In this document: one piece after another, positions 6,762 to 8,616 of the stretch
How the letters are laid out: each line of letters opens with the position of its first letter
Position numbering within the stretch: position 1 is the stretch's first letter
NCBI GenBank assembly: GCA_017616925.1
Contig: JAFZXG010000029.1
Span: 1-8,616 of the forward strand
Direction of reading: 5' to 3'
Source of the DNA: Clostridia bacterium
GTDB taxonomy: Bacteria > Bacillota > Clostridia > Christensenellales > Borkfalkiaceae
DNA: 8,616 bases
Notes under the pieces: model-generated
The model's database searches: none
What the model was told of the DNA's origin: nothing
The model's input: only the letters and a program-made list of their open reading frames with translations
Position numbers and translations under genes: made by a program

Positions 6762-7046
6762 ATGAACGGAGAACTGAACGCGGGCGACTTGGTTTTATCG
6801 AAGTCGGGGCGCGATAAGGGTGCGATCCTTCTCGTTATCGAAGTGAAAAACGATCGGGCGACCGTCGTGGACGGAAAGACGAGAAAGATAGGTAAAGAAA
6901 AGAAGAAAAATCTTAAACATCTCGAGATCTTTATACCGCTGGCGGATACCGACCTTGCGGAAAGGATAAAAAAAGGGATACCGACCAAAAACGAAAGTAT
7001 AAGAAAAAGGATCGGGGAACTTTCCAAAAAAATAAGGGAGGAGTAG
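6762..7046 (+). CDS. KOW-domain RNA-binding protein (L14e/L27e-like), function unknown
   Basis: A 94-residue basic protein with an N-terminal KOW motif: [20 protein letters not shown] at residues 8-27, then [11 protein letters not shown] at 34-44. A lysine cluster followed by LKHLEI (45-56) comes next, and then a charged, probably helical tail (61-94). It resembles the archaeal/eukaryotic-type L14e family (COG2163) annotated in Firmicutes at this same place between map and infA. From memory, B. subtilis YbzG is the counterpart. The KOW half also resembles the KOW half of L24 in this window (both have SGxDxG and VVDG). It is not a standard bacterial ribosomal protein, and its role, perhaps on the ribosome, is unproven. 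The SD is weak, with AGG overlapping the map TAG. It ends in TAG next to the infA SD. Confidence 0.85.
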   Translation: MNGELNAGDLVLSKSGRDKGAILLVIEVKNDRATVVDGKTRKIGKEKKKNLKHLEIFIPLADTDLAERIKKGIPTKNESIRKRIGELSKKIREE

Positions 7047-7050
7047 TTTA

Positions 7051-7272
7051 GTGTCCAAAGACGACGTAATAGAAACCGAAGGCGTGATAGTCGAGGCGTT
7101 GCCGAACGCGAGTTTCAAGGTAAAGTTATCGAACGGTCACATTATAACGGCGTATATATCCGGTAAACTTCGTATGCACTACATAAAGATAATTCCCGGA
7201 GACAGCGTGAAACTCGAAATGAGTCCTTACGATCTCACCAAAGGCAGAATAATCTGGCGTAGCAAGAACTGA
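7051..7272 (+). CDS. infA: Translation initiation factor IF1
   Basis: IF1 is a single OB-fold protein that occupies the 30S A site and helps IF2 and IF3 select the initiator tRNA. The 73 residues show the family nearly end to end: [40 protein letters not shown], and [20 protein letters not shown]. The start is GTG at 7051, the only non-ATG start among the complete genes here. It is supported by a strong SD, GGGAGGAG (7036-7043), and by the family N-terminus MSKDDVIE. Only 4 bases separate it from the KOW gene stop, so the two are likely coupled. It ends in TGA and is followed by a 35-base gap before rpmJ. Confidence 0.97.
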   Translation: MSKDDVIETEGVIVEALPNASFKVKLSNGHIITAYISGKLRMHYIKIIPGDSVKLEMSPYDLTKGRIIWRSKN

Positions 7273-7307
7273 CGAACATAAACGAAAAACCCATAAGGAG
7301 TATTAAA

Positions 7308-7424
7308 ATGAAAGTAAGACCATCTGTAAAACCCATGTGCGACAAGTGCAAAGTTATTAAAAGAAACGGCAAAGTTATGGTTATCTGTTCCAAGAACAAG
7401 AGCCACAAACAGCGCCAAGGTTAA
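7308..7424 (+). CDS. rpmJ: Large-subunit ribosomal protein L36 (bL36), zinc-binding
   Basis: A 38-residue gene, short enough to be missed by length filters. L36 is a late-binding 50S protein with a zinc knot that packs among 23S rRNA helices near L16. The sequence begins [19 protein letters not shown] and ends SHKQRQG, the family ends. Ligands are Cys11, Cys14, Cys27 and His33. Some Firmicutes proteins are 37 residues with the His at position 32; the 38-residue spacing here matches E. coli L36. The ATG follows TAAGGAG at 7294-7300. Its usual place is after infA or secY and before rpsM. The longest non-coding gap in the window follows. Confidence 0.97.
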   Translation: MKVRPSVKPMCDKCKVIKRNGKVMVICSKNKSHKQRQG

Positions 7425-7548
7425 ATTATCGGACTTTTAGTCCGAGATCGAAAAGAATTTGCCTTTTACGAAGTAGTCAGCATTCCATGGCGAACCGTTT
7501 CGGGCAGTAGATATACAAAAATAAAAAAATAAATCAAGGAGAAATTTA
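7425..7548 (+). other. 124-base rpmJ-rpsM intergenic region, possible alpha-operon leader
   Basis: The largest gap in the window, at the boundary between the spc and alpha operons. It opens with a perfect 7-bp hairpin (7429-7445). A second, looser pairing is possible: TTTGCC (7458-7463) with GGCGAA (7489-7494), one pair being G-U. An A/T-rich run (7511-7535) leads into the AAGGAG SD (7536-7541) of rpsM. In enterobacteria the alpha operon leader before rpsM is the binding site for repressor S4, and rpsD lies just downstream here. I cannot show that this gap folds like that element. No convincing -35/-10 pair was found; TATACA at 7512-7517 lacks a partner. Confidence 0.5.
7429..7445 (+). repeat. 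Perfect 7-bp hairpin after rpmJ
   Basis: TCGGACT (7429-7435) and AGTCCGA (7439-7445) are exact inverted repeats around a TTT loop, starting 5 bases after the rpmJ stop. The downstream bases GATCGAAAAGAATTT are not a T-run, so a strong intrinsic terminator is unlikely. An RNA processing, stabilising or attenuating element fits better, but its function is not shown. Confidence 0.6.
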
Positions 7549-7926
7549 ATGGCACGTATAGCCGGCGTTGATTTGCCGAATAACAAGAGAGTCGAAATCG
7601 GGCTTACCTATATCTACGGTATAGGGCTTACGACCTCTAAAAAGATCATTAAAGAAACGGGTATAAATCCCGACACGAGAGTCAAAGACCTTAGTGAAAA
7701 CGACGTTGCGAAATTAAGAGAATATATCGAACACCACCTTCACGTAGAAGGCGATCTCAGAAGCGAAGTTTCTCTTTCGATAAAGAGACTTATAGAGATC
7801 GGCTGCTACCGCGGCGTTCGTCACAGAAAGAACCTTCCCGTAAGAGGACAGAGTTCCAAGAGAAACGCGAGAACGAGAAAAGGTCCTCGTCGTACCGTCG
7901 CCAAGAAAAAGACGGCCGGTAAGTAA
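7549..7926 (+). CDS. rpsM: Small-subunit ribosomal protein S13 (uS13)
   Basis: S13 sits in the 30S head, contacts the P-site tRNA through its C-terminal tail and forms intersubunit bridges with L5. The 125-residue protein has the helical N-terminal body [20 protein letters not shown] with [13 protein letters not shown]. The signature [14 protein letters not shown] is at about 88-101, followed by the [16 protein letters not shown] basic tail. The start at 7549 follows AAGGAG (7536-7541). It is the first gene of the alpha operon part, preceded by a 124-base gap. The stop overlaps the rpsK SD AAGGAGGT. Confidence 0.97.
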   Translation: MARIAGVDLPNNKRVEIGLTYIYGIGLTTSKKIIKETGINPDTRVKDLSENDVAKLREYIEHHLHVEGDLRSEVSLSIKRLIEIGCYRGVRHRKNLPVRGQSSKRNARTRKGPRRTVAKKKTAGK

Positions 7927-7940
7927 GGAGGTAGCGTAAA

Positions 7941-8333
7941 ATGGCAGTAGCAAAGAAAACGGTCAAAAAACGTAAAGACGCAAGAAAGGTCGATAAAGGG
8001 CAGGTTCATATACAGGCGTCCTTTAACAACACCATGGTAACCATAACCGATATGCAAGGCAACGCGGTCGCGTGGTCGAGTGCGGGTGCTTTGGGATTCA
8101 AAGGATCGAGAAAGAGCACTCCGTTTGCGGCGCAGATGGCGGCGGAAGCCGCGGGAAAGGTCGCGAGAGAACAGGGCATGAGACAGGTCGAAGTTTATGT
8201 TAAAGGTCCGGGCGCGGGCAGAGAGTCCGCCATAAGAGCGCTCGCGAACTGCGATATGGAAGTCACTCTTATTCAGGACGTATCGCCGATCCCGCACAAC
8301 GGACGCAGACCGCCCAAAAAGCGTAGAGTATAA
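7941..8333 (+). CDS. rpsK: Small-subunit ribosomal protein S11 (uS11)
   Basis: S11 lies on the 30S platform beside the E site and the Shine-Dalgarno helix. The 130-residue protein shows family blocks [59 protein letters not shown] and the end [14 protein letters not shown]. The Asn120-Gly121 pair corresponds to the site where isoaspartate has been reported in E. coli S11. The following residue is Arg where E. coli has Cys. The SD AAGGAGGT (7925-7932) overlaps the rpsM stop. Confidence 0.97.
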   Translation: MAVAKKTVKKRKDARKVDKGQVHIQASFNNTMVTITDMQGNAVAWSSAGALGFKGSRKSTPFAAQMAAEAAGKVAREQGMRQVEVYVKGPGAGRESAIRALANCDMEVTLIQDVSPIPHNGRRPPKKRRV

Positions 8334-8346
8334 GGAGTAAAGAAAA

Positions 8347-8616
8347 ATGGCTAAATATACAGAATCCAAATGTCGTTTATGCAGACGCGAAGGCGCGAAA
8401 CTTTTCCTTAAAGGCGAAAGATGCTTTAAGGGCAGTTGCGCTTTTGAAAAAAGGCCGGTCGCTCCCGGTCAGCACGGTATGGCGAGAAAGAAGATATCCG
8501 AATACGGACTTCAACTCCGTGAAAAGCAGAAATGCAAGAGAATTTACGGCGTTTTAGAAGGTCAGTTCAGAAAGTATTACGAACAAGCCGACCGTATGAA
8601 AGGTATCACGGGCGAC
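8347..8616 (+). CDS. rpsD: Small-subunit ribosomal protein S4 (uS4), 3'-truncated, zinc form
   Basis: The first 90 residues of S4, which starts 30S assembly by binding the 5' domain of 16S rRNA and in several bacteria represses its own operon. The frame runs open to the last base of the window; full-length S4 is about 200 residues. The N-terminus [20 protein letters not shown] carries Cys9 and Cys12, with Cys26 and Cys31 in [12 protein letters not shown]. These are the same four positions as in the zinc-binding S4 of Thermus. The conserved RPVAPGQHG and the [23 protein letters not shown] block follow. The SD AAGGAG (8332-8337) overlaps the rpsK stop. Having rpsD directly after rpsK, as in Clostridia and Proteobacteria, differs from Bacillus, where it is elsewhere. 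Confidence 0.96.
   Translation, partial: MAKYTESKCRLCRREGAKLFLKGERCFKGSCAFEKRPVAPGQHGMARKKISEYGLQLREKQKCKRIYGVLEGQFRKYYEQADRMKGITGD

Noticed and set aside
7386..7406. Apparent one-residue insertion in the L36 zinc knot (Cys27 to His33)
   Set aside because: E. coli L36 has the same 38-residue length and Cys-to-His spacing, so it is a normal variant.
7429..7460. Intrinsic terminator after rpmJ
   Set aside because: The stem is perfect but no T-run follows, and the genes beyond it are normally co-expressed. It is kept only as a hairpin of unknown role.
7487..7510. Seven-codon ATG frame (MANRFGQ) in the rpmJ-rpsM gap
   Set aside because: There is no SD upstream, and such a short frame is expected by chance.
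1..8616. Mobile elements, CRISPR arrays, tRNA genes or a new accessory system
   Set aside because: The gene order is the conserved spc/alpha order without insertion. I found no transposase, long repeats, spacer arrays, tRNA-like folds or unexplained coding region larger than the two gaps described.

Overview
This window is a contiguous stretch of the spc and alpha ribosomal-protein operons of a bacterium. All 19 genes lie on the + strand and nearly all the sequence is coding. The gene order is rplN(partial)-rplX-rplE-rpsN-rpsH-rplF-rplR-rpsE-rpmD-rplO-secY-adk-map-KOW gene-infA-rpmJ-rpsM-rpsK-rpsD(partial). The combination points to Bacillota, most likely class Clostridia. The supporting signs are strong AAGGAGG-type Shine-Dalgarno (SD) sites, a short zinc-type S14, a KOW/L14e-like gene between map and infA, and rpsD placed directly after rpsK (in Bacillus subtilis rpsD is elsewhere). 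A genus cannot be named from the sequence alone.

Layout. Positions 1-4051 hold the spc ribosomal proteins (L14, L24, L5, S14, S8, L6, L18, S5, L30, L15), with intergenic gaps of about 11-16 bases except for one 91-base gap between rplF and rplR. Positions 4072-5382 encode SecY, the translocon channel. Positions 5391-7272 hold adenylate kinase, methionine aminopeptidase, a small KOW RNA-binding protein and initiation factor IF1. Positions 7308-7424 encode L36, a 38-residue protein. After a 124-base gap containing a perfect 7-bp hairpin, the alpha-operon genes rpsM, rpsK and rpsD follow to the window edge.

The genes work together in building and running the translation machine. They supply both subunits, IF1 to start translation, Map to trim the initiator methionine, SecY to export membrane and secreted proteins, and Adk for adenylate balance. 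Close spacing, stop/SD overlaps and one ATGA overlap (adk/map) indicate co-transcription and translational coupling.

This is a conserved core region. I see no mobile element, CRISPR array, tRNA, rRNA, phage gene or new defence-like system. The points worth a second look are modest: the KOW gene of unknown role, the two larger intergenic gaps with potential RNA structure, matching lysine-rich tails on L24 and L5 across their junction, and a change in translation signals over adk-map-KOW-infA.
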